From: Pyxidicoccus caerfyrddinensis
Lineage (GTDB): Bacteria > Myxococcota > Myxococcia > Myxococcales > Myxococcaceae
DNA: 64,000 nt
NCBI RefSeq assembly: GCF_010894405.1
Contig: NZ_JAAIYA010000003.1
Span: forward strand, 248,001-312,000
Direction: 5' to 3'
Shown: one piece after another, positions 1-7,754 of the stretch
How the letters are laid out: every line of letters begins with the position of its first letter
Numbering within the stretch: the first letter of the stretch is position 1
Notes under the pieces: generated by a model
Databases searched by the model: none
What the model saw: only the letters and a program-made list of their open reading frames with translations
What the model was told of the DNA's origin: nothing
Program-made: the position numbers and the translations under genes

Positions 1-331
1 GCCAGGCGCGCGGCTTCACGGTGCCGTTGCCCCGGTCCACCACCGCGCCCTGCCGGCCGTCCGGGCTCCACGCGAGGCCGAGCCGCTCACACGCCGCGTC
101 CACGGTGAAGAGGGCCTTCTTCGCACCGCCCGTGTCCTGGCGCGTCCAGGTGCAGCCCGAGGGCGGGGCGTCCTGGAGGTAGGAGAGGGTGAACGCGGGC
201 GCGGGCGCTACGGCCTTCGCCTCCGCCGGAGCCGGGGAGGGAGCCACGGGGGCGGGGTCCTGGGACTTCTTGCAAGCACCGAGCAGAAGCACGGAACCGA
301 GGAAGAACGCGGGGCCGAGACGGCGGTCCAT
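1..331 (-). CDS. Secreted lipoprotein, C-terminal part cut by window edge
   Basis: The 5' end of a minus-strand gene; about 110 codons are visible and the rest lies outside the window. The N-terminus has a basic start, a hydrophobic core and a lipobox ending LLGAC (Cys20), so the product is probably a lipoprotein. An Ala/Pro-rich linker follows. Near residue 95 the motif WSPDGRQGAVVD resembles the strand-turn of TolB/WD40-type propeller repeats. The start is the ATG directly before the signal peptide. Function is unknown; a propeller is an inference from a single motif. Confidence 0.7.
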   Translation of the reverse strand, partial: MDRRLGPAFFLGSVLLLGACKKSQDPAPVAPSPAPAEAKAVAPAPAFTLSYLQDAPPSGCTWTRQDTGGAKKALFTVDAACERLGLAWSPDGRQGAVVDRGNGTVKPRAW

Positions 332-389
332 GAGGCTCTCCGGGGGAGTGACATCTGCAACATGGCAGAACGGCGGGAGTGGGCGGAAG

Positions 390-920
390 TCACTCGCGGC
401 GTAGCAGGTGGTACACAAAACGTTTTGACGTGCGGGTTGTGAAACCTGCTTGCCTGCTCTGACTTTCCGTCGCAGGCGCCGCTGTCATGGCGCTCGCCTG
501 GAGCGGCACGTGCGCGAAGGCGGGGTGCGTCACGCGCCTGGAGCGCAGGACGGAGACACCGACACCCGCGAGCGCGATGAGGCGCGGCCAGAGTGGAGTC
601 GGAAACGCCAGTGCGAGGGCGAGGAGCGCGCCCGCGGAGATGGCGAACAGCGCGACCAGGCCGTAACGGCGCGCCCGTACCACGCGCAAGCCCAGGACGA
701 TGAGCGCGAGGGCGACGAGGGCGTTCCCCGCATGGACGACGAGCGGTGCTGCTCCCCGCGCGGTGCTCGCCCCGGTGCCGATGGCGGACAGATACACGGC
801 GATGCATACCGGACACTTGGGCACGAGCACTCCCACGAGCACCGGGAGGAATGCGAGGCGAGTGAAGCGCCGGGAGGAGTGGGCTGGCTCGGTGCGATGT
901 CGGAGAGGTGGGGTCCGCAT
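390..920 (-). CDS. Small multi-pass membrane protein with CPVC motif
   Basis: A product of 176 residues with about four hydrophobic segments. The first contains the motif VPKCPVCIAVYLSAIG, a CxxC pair inside or at the edge of a membrane helix. This recalls MerC-type transporters and other small thiol-containing membrane proteins, but the match is too short to name a family. The start is the ATG at 920; the same frame is open far upstream through a repeat tract, so a longer product cannot be excluded from the frame alone. The tail is polar and rich in Ser, Thr and Arg. Function unknown. Confidence 0.55.
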   Translation of the reverse strand: MRTPPLRHRTEPAHSSRRFTRLAFLPVLVGVLVPKCPVCIAVYLSAIGTGASTARGAAPLVVHAGNALVALALIVLGLRVVRARRYGLVALFAISAGALLALALAFPTPLWPRLIALAGVGVSVLRSRRVTHPAFAHVPLQASAMTAAPATESQSRQAGFTTRTSKRFVYHLLRRE

Positions 921-959
921 ATGCAATCCATAGTCAGCGGCTCCAGCTCCGAGGAGTAA

Positions 960-1275
960 CAAGCGCGGCGCGAATCCGTACTCCAGGGAGGAGCTGTGGG
1001 GGTGTTCCAGTTGGTGATGCGCAGGCGCGGCGTGAAGCTGTTCCACGGGACGGTCTGCTGACAGGGACTGTGCGAATGCGCCTCTGGCGGTGAGATATGC
1101 AGGCGCGGCGCGAAGCTCTTCCGTGGGAGGGCGTGGTGACAGGGACCGTGCGTGCCCTCTCCGCCGGTGACGCGCAGGCGCGGCGCGAAGCTCTTCCGTG
1201 GGAGGGCCTGCTGAAGGGGACCGTGCAAGCCCTCTTCGCAGGTGATGCGCAGGCGCGGCGCGAAGCCGTGCCGTG
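960..1275. repeat. 75-78 bp tandem repeat tract
   Basis: Four clear unit starts (CAGGCGCGGC and close variants) lie at 1022, 1100, 1175 and 1250, spaced 78, 75 and 75 bp, with a degraded copy near 960. The two full central units are nearly identical. All spacings are multiples of three and several frames are open on both strands. On the plus strand the units read ALSAGDAQARREALPWEG, and the downstream gene at 1292 begins with a similar ARALSAGDAL stretch, so the tract may come from the 5' end of that gene. A 59-codon plus-strand ORF (1097-1276) consists only of repeats and stops 15 bases before that gene. Confidence 0.8.
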
Positions 1276-1291
1276 AAGGTAGCCTGTCGGC

Positions 1292-2557
1292 ATGGACTCC
1301 CTGATAGCCGCCGCCGCACGCGCGCTCTCCGCCGGTGATGCGCTGGGCGCGCTGAAGCGCGTGGCCCTTCGCGACGACGCTCCGGCGCTCGCGTTGCGCG
1401 GTATCGCGATGGCCCAGCTCGGTGAGCATGCGCGGGCTCGTGAGCTCCTGAGGCGCGCCGCCCGTGGCTTCGGCCCGGGTGAGGACCTTGCACGCGCACG
1501 GTGCCGGGTGGCCGAAGCGGAGGTGGCGCTGGCGGTGCGCGACCTGACCTGGTCCCCACGCGCACTCGACGCAGCGCTCGTGACGCTCGATGCCCGAGGG
1601 GACCGGGCGAACGCACTGCATGCGCGCCTCATCGCGATACGCCGGCTCCTGCTGCTCGGTCGCCTCGACGAGGCCGAGGCCTTGCGCTCACACCTGGATG
1701 CGCGTGGCATGCCGCCCGCGCTCGTGGCCGTCGCGGAGCTCGTGGCGGCCGACATCGCCTCGAGACGGGTCCGGACACGCCCGGCGCGCGAGGCGCTCGA
1801 ACGGGCTCACGAGGCGGCGAGACGCGCGTTCGTGCCCGCCCTGGTGGCCGAGGTCGAGCAGGCCCGCACGGCGCTCGAACGGCCCGCCGCGCGCCAGCTC
1901 AGCGCGGGCTCCGAGCGTGCGCTCCTGCTCGAAGACGTGGAGGCGGTGTTCACGTCGGGCGACCTGGTCGTCGACGCCTGCCATCGCGCGCTGCGAAGTG
2001 GAGCGCAGGAGGTCTCCCTCGCCAGGAGGCCGGTGCTCTTCGCGCTGGCGCGCGCGCTGGGGGAAGCCTGGCCGGAAGGCGTCGACCGCGACGTCCTCAT
2101 TGCCCGTGTCTTCGGTGCGCGCCGCGCGAATGAGTCCCATCGGGTCCGCCTGAGGGTGGAGGTCGGCCGCCTGCGCGCGGTGCTCGCGCCGCTGGCCCGC
2201 GTCGATGCCACCCAGGACGGCTTCGCGCTCACGCCGCGCCTCGCCCGCGAGGTCTCCGTGCTGCTGCCACCCATCGACGGGGACCCGGCGTCGCTGCTGG
2301 CGCTGCTCTCCGACGGCGAGGCCTGGTCGACCTCTGCGCTCGCACTCGCGCTCGGCGAGAGCCAGCGCACGGTCCAGCGGGCGCTCGCCGAGCTCGAAGC
2401 CGCGGGACGGGTGCACTCGGTGGGACGTGCCCGTTCCCAGCGCTGGCTGTCGCCTCCGCTCACGGGATTCACGACGACGTTGTTACTCCCCGCGACGCTG
2501 CCGGCTGGGTACTCATTGCATGGAGCGGCGGAGAAGCCGCGAGGAGCCACGTCATGA
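1292..2557 (+). CDS. Winged-helix transcriptional regulator with helical N-terminal region
   Basis: A 421-residue protein. Residues 1-190 are Ala/Leu/Arg-rich helices resembling degenerate TPRs. About residues 205-290 look like an OmpR-type winged helix (segment HRVRLRVEVGRLR). About 320-375 form a second helix-turn-helix (STSALALALGESQRTVQRAL followed by a wing). The stop overlaps the start of the next gene by ATGA, so it is co-translated with the beta-propeller and DUF899 genes and may control their operon. Two DNA-binding-like domains in one chain are unusual, and the effector is not evident. The N-terminal ten or so codons resemble the upstream tandem repeats. Confidence 0.7.
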   Translation: MDSLIAAAARALSAGDALGALKRVALRDDAPALALRGIAMAQLGEHARARELLRRAARGFGPGEDLARARCRVAEAEVALAVRDLTWSPRALDAALVTLDARGDRANALHARLIAIRRLLLLGRLDEAEALRSHLDARGMPPALVAVAELVAADIASRRVRTRPAREALERAHEAARRAFVPALVAEVEQARTALERPAARQLSAGSERALLLEDVEAVFTSGDLVVDACHRALRSGAQEVSLARRPVLFALARALGEAWPEGVDRDVLIARVFGARRANESHRVRLRVEVGRLRAVLAPLARVDATQDGFALTPRLAREVSVLLPPIDGDPASLLALLSDGEAWSTSALALALGESQRTVQRALAELEAAGRVHSVGRARSQRWLSPPLTGFTTTLLLPATLPAGYSLHGAAEKPRGATS

Positions 2558-3240
2558 CTCGCACTTCAAGCAAGACAGCCACAGCGCAACCTCCGGCCCG
2601 AGTGCAGGCCGCCGAGGTCGTGCGGGAATACGGCCCGTTCGCGGGCGCCGAACACGTGCACGGTGTCACGCACGACGGGCGCCACGTCTGGGCCGCCACC
2701 GGCGAGAAGCTCGTCGCCTTCGACCCGGAGAGCGGCAAGCCCGTGCGGACGCTGGACGTCGCGTCGGATGCGGGCACCGCGTTCGACGGCAAGCACCTGT
2801 TCCAGATTGCCGAGGCGCGCATCGACAAGATCGACCCGGCGACGGGAAAGGTCCTCGCGTCGATACCGGCCCCCGGAGGCGGCAAGGACTCCGGGCTCGC
2901 CTGGGCCGAGGGCACGCTCTGGGTCGGCCAGTACCGGGAGCGCAAGATTCATCAAATCGACCCGGAGACGGGCGCCATCCTGCGCACCATCGAGTCCAAC
3001 CGCTTCGTGACGGGAGTGACGTGGGTCGACGGAGAGCTCTGGCACGGCACCTGGGAAGGTGACGCGAGCGACGTGCGCCGCATCCAGCCGGACACGGGCG
3101 AGGTGCTCGAGCGGCTCGAGCTGCCTGCCGGAGTCATGGTGTCCGGGCTCGAGTCGGACGGTGGGGCGCTGTTCTTCTGTGGCGGTGGGCCGAGCGGAAA
3201 GGTCCGCGCCGTGCGGCGGCCGAAAGGGGCGCGGTCATGA
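2554..3240 (+). CDS. Beta-propeller protein, glutamine cyclotransferase-like
   Basis: A 228-residue protein built of repeated blades such as KLVAFDPESGKPVRTLDV, RIDKIDPATGKVLASIPA and KIHQIDPETGAILRTIES, the pattern of glutamine cyclotransferase and Vgb-type propellers. No signal peptide is visible, so it is probably cytoplasmic. It overlaps the upstream regulator and the downstream DUF899 gene by ATGA on both sides, which fixes the start. The blade count (about five) is low for a closed propeller. Catalysis cannot be shown from the sequence; a binding or sensing role in the operon is an inference. Confidence 0.7.
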   Translation: MTRTSSKTATAQPPARVQAAEVVREYGPFAGAEHVHGVTHDGRHVWAATGEKLVAFDPESGKPVRTLDVASDAGTAFDGKHLFQIAEARIDKIDPATGKVLASIPAPGGGKDSGLAWAEGTLWVGQYRERKIHQIDPETGAILRTIESNRFVTGVTWVDGELWHGTWEGDASDVRRIQPDTGEVLERLELPAGVMVSGLESDGGALFFCGGGPSGKVRAVRRPKGARS

Positions 3241-3941
3241 ACAAGCACAGCGTCGTTTCGCGGGAGGAGTGGCTGGACGCGCGCAAGCGCCTCTTGCTCA
3301 AGGAGAAGGACTTCACCCACGCGAGAGACCAGCTGAGCCAGGAGCGGCGCGAGCTTCCCTGGGTCCGGGTGGGCAAGCCGTACGTCTTCCAGGGGCCCGA
3401 CGGCGAGGAGACGCTGTCACAGCTCTTTCAGGGACGAAGCCAGCTCATCGTGTACCACTTCATGTTCGCCCCGGAGTGGGAGGCAGGCTGCAAGAGTTGC
3501 TCGTTCTGGGCCGACAACTTCAATGGCGTCGTGCTGCACCTGGAGCAGCGTGACGTGTCATTCGTCGCGATTTCCCGCGCGCCCTTCGCGAAGCTGCAGG
3601 CGTTCGAGCGCCGCATGGAGTGGAGCTTCAAGTGGTTGTCCTCCTTCGGGACGGACTTCAACTACGACTACGGCGTCTCGTTCACCCCGGAGGACCTCGC
3701 CGCGAAGCGGGCGACGTACAACTACGCGCCGCTCGAACTCTCCAAGACGGACCTGCAAGGCATCAGCACGTTCTACAAGGACGCCGACGGCGGGCTCTTC
3801 CACACCTACTCCTGCTACGGGCGAGGGGTGGACATGATGAACACGGCGTATCAGTACCTGGACCTCGTGCCGAAGGGACGCGACGAGCAGGGGCTCCCGT
3901 GGCCGATGGCCTGGGTCAAGCACCGGGACGAGTACCGGTGA
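3237..3941 (+). CDS. DUF899 family thioredoxin-like protein
   Basis: A 234-residue protein, the usual length of DUF899 proteins. Family features include an early LLLKEKDFTHARDQLSQERR segment, FMFAPEWEAGCKSCSFWADN near residue 80, and a late FHTYSCYGRG region. The fold is thioredoxin-like, with Cys residues in the GCKSC segment. It is the last gene of the coupled three-gene operon. Its biochemical role is not established for the family; a redox or peroxide-related role is only inferred from the fold. Confidence 0.85.
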   Translation: MNKHSVVSREEWLDARKRLLLKEKDFTHARDQLSQERRELPWVRVGKPYVFQGPDGEETLSQLFQGRSQLIVYHFMFAPEWEAGCKSCSFWADNFNGVVLHLEQRDVSFVAISRAPFAKLQAFERRMEWSFKWLSSFGTDFNYDYGVSFTPEDLAAKRATYNYAPLELSKTDLQGISTFYKDADGGLFHTYSCYGRGVDMMNTAYQYLDLVPKGRDEQGLPWPMAWVKHRDEYR

Positions 3942-3999
3942 AGGCGCGTGCCCGGGAAGGCATGGACGCGGCGGCGGTGAAGTAGCAGCCTCGGGGGCC

Positions 4000-4704
4000 A
4001 TGGCTTTCGACCTGACGGCGCCCGTGGTCCCGGAGGAGGTCATCTCCCTGGGAACGCTCATCGTGGACCTGGTGGGCGTGTTCGCGGGCTCGGTGCTGGG
4101 GGCGTTGCAGGCCGAGCGGCGGAAGATGGACCTGATGGGGTACCTGGTGCTGGGGCTCGTCTCCGGTGTCGGCGGCGGCATCATCCGCGACACGCTCTTG
4201 CAGGCGGGGCCTCCGCTGGCGCTGGTGCGGCCGGGGTATCTGACCATGGCGTTGCTGGGCTCGCTCGCGGCCTTCCTCTTCGAGCTGAGACACGGGCCGG
4301 GGGTGAAGCTGCTCGCGACGCTGGACGCGCTGACGCTGGGCGCGTTCGCGGTGGCGGGGACACAGCGGACGCTGGAGGTGGGGCTGCACCCTGGCACGTC
4401 GCTGTTGATGGGCGTCATCACCGCGGCCGGAGGGGGCATCGTTCGCGACGTGCTGAGCCGGCAGACGCCGGCGCTGATGCGGGCCGTGCCGGGCTACTAC
4501 GCGACGGCGGCGCTGGCGGCGAGCATCGTCTGCCTCGCGTTCTCCCAGGCGGGGCATCCGAAGCTGGCGCTGTTGGCAGGGATGCTGGTGGGAGGGGCGC
4601 TGCGGCTCGTGTCGCTGCGCTTCGGCTGGAGGCTCCCCGTCAAGCGGGTGCGCCCACCGGGGCCGCCGTCGCAGGGTCCCGGGAAGCGCGAGGAGCGTCC
4701 GTAG
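4000..4704 (+). CDS. TRIC/UPF0126-type trimeric cation channel
   Basis: A 234-residue membrane protein with about seven hydrophobic helices in two homologous halves. Each half carries the family's glycine-rich kink motif: GVGGGIIRDTLL near residue 60 and AGGGIVRDVLS near residue 145. This is typical of bacterial YicG/UPF0126 proteins, which are homologues of trimeric intracellular cation channels. The C-terminal tail is Pro/Arg-rich and cytosolic-looking. The gene stands alone after the DUF899 operon and converges on a LysR gene 33 bases downstream. Confidence 0.85.
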   Translation: MAFDLTAPVVPEEVISLGTLIVDLVGVFAGSVLGALQAERRKMDLMGYLVLGLVSGVGGGIIRDTLLQAGPPLALVRPGYLTMALLGSLAAFLFELRHGPGVKLLATLDALTLGAFAVAGTQRTLEVGLHPGTSLLMGVITAAGGGIVRDVLSRQTPALMRAVPGYYATAALAASIVCLAFSQAGHPKLALLAGMLVGGALRLVSLRFGWRLPVKRVRPPGPPSQGPGKREERP

Positions 4705-4737
4705 TCGCGCGGGCTGGCGCGCTCCGCCTTCGCGGTG

Positions 4738-5619
4738 TCAGGCGGGCCGTGCCGCCGGGAAGAGCCGCACCAGCCAGTCCATGACGGCGGCGACGCGGGC
4801 ACTATGACGAAGGTCCTGGTGGGTGACGGCCCACAGCTCACGGGTGGGGAGCGCGGCGCGCGGGAGCACGGGGACGAGGCGCGCGTCACAGGCCGCGAGC
4901 AGCTCCGGGAACACGGCGAGCCCCTGTCCCGCGGCACAGGCCGACATGAGGACGGTGGTGGCGCTGGAGCGCAGGGCGATGCGCGAGGCGGGGATGTGGC
5001 GGCGCAGCCACTGTCCCGGCGGCGTGCCGTCCTGCGCTGACTCCGGACCGAGCCAGTCATGCCGGGCCGCATCCTTCATCCCGGAGGGCCGGCCCCGGCG
5101 GGCGAGGTAGGGCTCGCCGCCGTAGATGCCGAAAGTGAAGGGCGCCAGCCGGCGCGTGATGAGGGACTGCTCGCGGGGGCGGAACAGGCGCAGGGCGACG
5201 TCCGCCTCACGGCGGGACAGGTCCACAGCGAGGTTGTCCGCGCGCAACTCCACTCGCAGCTCCGGGTGCGCCTGCTGGAGCTCCGTCAGCCGGGGGGCGA
5301 GCAGGTGGGTAGCCATTCCATCTCCCGCGGTGAGGCGCACCGGGCCCGACACGCGCCGGTCCGCGCCGGTCAGCTCGCGCTCGGAGGCGAATACCTCGGC
5401 TTCCACCCGCTCGGCATGGGCGCGCAGCACCTGCCCGTTCTCTCCGAGGACCAGTCCGCCAGGCGTGCGCTGGAAGAGCTTCACGCCGAGCGCCTCCTCC
5501 AGCGCGGCCAGCCTCCGGCCGATGGTGGTGGGCGCGACACGCAGCGCGCGGCCCGCCGCGGCGTGCGTGCCATGGCGGTGCACGGCGAGGAAGTAGCGCA
5601 GGTCATCCCACTGGAGCAT
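4738..5619 (-). CDS. LysR-family transcriptional regulator
   Basis: A 293-residue protein. The N-terminal winged HTH begins MLQWDDLRYFLAVHRHGTHA, with AAGRALRVAPTTIGRRLAAL as the recognition part. An effector-binding domain of two alpha/beta lobes follows. The ATG at 5619 was chosen because it gives the standard LysR N-terminus; longer frames run into the palindromic promoter. It is divergent from the quinone oxidoreductase at 5695, with an overlapping pair of inverted repeats directly upstream of its own start codon, the usual arrangement for autoregulation plus control of the neighbour. The effector is unknown. Confidence 0.9.
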   Translation of the reverse strand: MLQWDDLRYFLAVHRHGTHAAAGRALRVAPTTIGRRLAALEEALGVKLFQRTPGGLVLGENGQVLRAHAERVEAEVFASERELTGADRRVSGPVRLTAGDGMATHLLAPRLTELQQAHPELRVELRADNLAVDLSRREADVALRLFRPREQSLITRRLAPFTFGIYGGEPYLARRGRPSGMKDAARHDWLGPESAQDGTPPGQWLRRHIPASRIALRSSATTVLMSACAAGQGLAVFPELLAACDARLVPVLPRAALPTRELWAVTHQDLRHSARVAAVMDWLVRLFPAARPA

Positions 5620-5623
5620 GGCC

Positions 5624-5648
5624 GTGCATGATTGCACGTCGGACGTGC
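5624..5648. promoter_or_regulatory. Overlapping palindromes, probable LysR operator
   Basis: Two inverted repeats overlap in the 75-bp divergent gap. GTGCA-TGAT-TGCAC lies at 5624-5637 and GCACGT-CGG-ACGTGC at 5634-5648; both have perfect arms. They begin five bases upstream of the lysR start codon and lie about 47 bases before the oxidoreductase ATG. LysR proteins typically bind such dyads in divergent promoters, so this is the likely binding site. Confidence 0.6.
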
Positions 5649-5694
5649 ATGGACGTTCGTTTCCGCAGCCCCGGCCCGGGCGCATGTTTCGGGC

Positions 5695-6705
5695 ATGAAG
5701 ACCTACGAGCTGATTCGAGGAAGCGGTCCGGAGTCCCTGGTCCCGACGGAGCGGCCGGTGCCGGTGCCAGGGCCGCGCGAGCTACTGTTGAAGCTGCGCG
5801 CCGTGTCGCTGAACTACCGGGACCTGGCCATCCTTCGAGGGACGTACGGCGACTATCCGCGCCCGCTGGTGCCCGTCTCGGACGGCGTGGGCGAGGTGGT
5901 GGCGGTGGGCGCGGAGGTGCGGCGCTTCAAGGTGGGTGACCGCATCATCCCGGCATATGTGCCGGACTGGGTTCGTGGCGGGCCCACGGAGGAGAACACC
6001 CGCAGGCGGCTGGGCGGCCCGTTGGATGGACTGCTGCGCGAATACGCCTGCATCCACGAGGAGGCGGCGGTGGCCGCGCCGACGCACCTGACGGACGCGG
6101 AGGCGGCAACGCTGCCGATTGCCGGCGTCACCGCGTGGCATGCGCTGTTCACGGCGGGGCGCGTGGGGCCCGGGGATACGGTGGTGGTGCAGGGGACGGG
6201 TGGGGTGTCGCTGTTCGCGCTCCAGCTGGCACGGATGGCGGGAGCCCGGGTGCTCGTGACTTCGCGGAGCCCGGCGAAGCTGGAGCGGGCGGTGGCGCTG
6301 GGCGCAGCGGCCGGTATCCACACGGGGACGGAGCCGGAGTGGGATGCGCGGGTGCTGGCGCTGACAGAGGGACGCGGGGCGGAGCACGTGGTGGACGTGG
6401 TCGGCGGAGAAGGGGTGGGGCGCTCCATCGGGGCGGCGCGGGTGGGCGGGACGGTGACGCTGGTGGGCTTCCTGGACAGCGCCACGGTGCGGTTCGATTT
6501 GACGAGGGCGTTGCGGCGCGTGGTGCGGTTGCAGGCGGTGTCGGTGGGTAGCCGGGAGGACCTGGAGGCGCTGGGGCGCGCGCTGGCGACGCAGGGCGTG
6601 CGGCCGGTGGTGGACCGCGTGTTCTCCTTCGACGAGGCACACGCGGCCTACGCGTACCTGGCCAGCGGGGCGCAGTTCGGGAAGGTGGTCATCACGCTCC
6701 CTTGA
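5695..6705 (+). CDS. NAD(P)H quinone oxidoreductase-like, medium-chain dehydrogenase/reductase
   Basis: A 336-residue MDR-superfamily enzyme. The GroES-like N-terminal half contains LKLRAVSLNYRDLAILRG, and the Rossmann half contains VVVQGTGGVSLFALQLA, a glycine-rich dinucleotide motif. The structural zinc-site cysteines of true alcohol dehydrogenases are missing, which fits the zinc-independent quinone oxidoreductase branch. The ATG at 5695 gives the standard MKTYELIRG beginning. It is divergent from the LysR gene at 4738-5619 and is probably under its control. Physiological substrate unknown. Confidence 0.85.
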   Translation: MKTYELIRGSGPESLVPTERPVPVPGPRELLLKLRAVSLNYRDLAILRGTYGDYPRPLVPVSDGVGEVVAVGAEVRRFKVGDRIIPAYVPDWVRGGPTEENTRRRLGGPLDGLLREYACIHEEAAVAAPTHLTDAEAATLPIAGVTAWHALFTAGRVGPGDTVVVQGTGGVSLFALQLARMAGARVLVTSRSPAKLERAVALGAAAGIHTGTEPEWDARVLALTEGRGAEHVVDVVGGEGVGRSIGAARVGGTVTLVGFLDSATVRFDLTRALRRVVRLQAVSVGSREDLEALGRALATQGVRPVVDRVFSFDEAHAAYAYLASGAQFGKVVITLP

Positions 6706-6743
6706 GTGCGCTGCGCTATGTTCGCCCGGAGGGGGAATCATCC

Positions 6744-7688
6744 ATGAGCTTGTTGTCGACCGCAGCGGTGCTCTTCGTGCTGAAGGCCGGTGGGGCGTCG
6801 CAGTCCGCCCGGCCCATCGACTTCATCTACTCCCAGGGGGGCTACCCAGACGTGGGCCTGGCCTACGCCGGTTGCGATGCGCTGCCGTCCGCCAAGGTCG
6901 ACTACTGCGTGCCAGACGGCACCTGGGTGGGACTGTGCTCGCGGAACAAACAGCCCGACGTCCTGACGCGTGTCGAGGGCCCGCTCGTCTTCAAGGACGC
7001 GATTCCGCGCATCCAGGGCTGTGAGGAGAAATTCCGGCTGATGTGGAGGCGACAGGGAAGCGACGCGCCGGCCTACCAGGCCCCGAAGGCCGGGCCGGTA
7101 AGGCTGGGGCAGGACGGGGAGGCCGTGGACCTCACCCAGGATGGCAACACATACGCCATCGCGCTGGACAAGAAGGCACTCCGGCTCGAAGTGAAGGACA
7201 CGGCTGGGAAGAAACGCGTCATGAGCCTCCAGAAGGAATTTGGCGACGCCGTGAAGCAGTCGAAATCCGTGTCGCTCGACATCGTGGGGGACGTCAGCGG
7301 TGACGGCGCCCCTGAAGCCATCGTCGCGCTCACCCTCGAGGGCTACACGCGGGAGCTCGAGCTCAGGCGGTACATCCCGGTCGCGGTGATGGTCACCCTG
7401 TCAGACCCGCTGCGCGTGGTGGGCTTCACTTCCGGCTCGCCCTTCAAGCTGTACGGCGCCGGGAACTGCGCCGCCGTGGGCTGTGACGTCGTCGCCTTCC
7501 TCGACAAGAAGGACTCATGCGACCACTTCTCGGGCGAGGAGCCCTACGACGAGGAACGGCGGAAGGAAATCGAGGACGCCATGAAGGGCTGCAACAAGCT
7601 GGAGGCTCGGCGCAAGGCCCTGCTCAAGAAGTACCGCTCCAATGCCACTGTGACGAAGGCGCTCACGAAAGCGGCGCCGGGACCCTGA
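6744..7688 (+). CDS. Secreted protein of unknown function
   Basis: A 314-residue protein with a short hydrophobic N-terminus compatible with a signal peptide, cleaved near GGASQSA. The start has a good ribosome site (CGGAGGGGG) ahead of the ATG at 6744. The mature part has several Cys residues (for example in YAGCDALPSAKVDYCVPDG) and one segment, DIVGDVSGDGAPEAIV near residue 185, resembling the Asp-rich turn of FG-GAP/VCBS repeats. The C-terminus is highly charged and helical. No family was recognised. Transcription probably ends at the hairpin just downstream. Confidence 0.7.
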   Translation: MSLLSTAAVLFVLKAGGASQSARPIDFIYSQGGYPDVGLAYAGCDALPSAKVDYCVPDGTWVGLCSRNKQPDVLTRVEGPLVFKDAIPRIQGCEEKFRLMWRRQGSDAPAYQAPKAGPVRLGQDGEAVDLTQDGNTYAIALDKKALRLEVKDTAGKKRVMSLQKEFGDAVKQSKSVSLDIVGDVSGDGAPEAIVALTLEGYTRELELRRYIPVAVMVTLSDPLRVVGFTSGSPFKLYGAGNCAAVGCDVVAFLDKKDSCDHFSGEEPYDEERRKEIEDAMKGCNKLEARRKALLKKYRSNATVTKALTKAAPGP

Positions 7689-7699
7689 GGGACGGCATT

Positions 7700-7732
7700 C
7701 ACCGGAGCGCCGCGAACCGCGGTGCCCCGGTG
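7700..7732. terminator. Hairpin between convergent genes
   Basis: A 15-base-arm inverted repeat (CACCGG..CGCG, loop AAC, CGCGG..CCGGTG) with two mismatched positions sits between the secreted-protein stop at 7688 and the minus-strand stop at 7755. A run of mixed T and C follows. Its place between convergent genes suggests a bidirectional terminator. Confidence 0.6.
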
Positions 7733-7754
7733 GTTCTCCCTGTCGAGCCCGCGC

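Noticed and set aside
921..1616. N-terminal extension of the small membrane protein through the repeat tract
   Set aside because: The frame is open, but the extension is repetitive, overlaps the well-supported regulator gene, and lacks a start site near a ribosome site.
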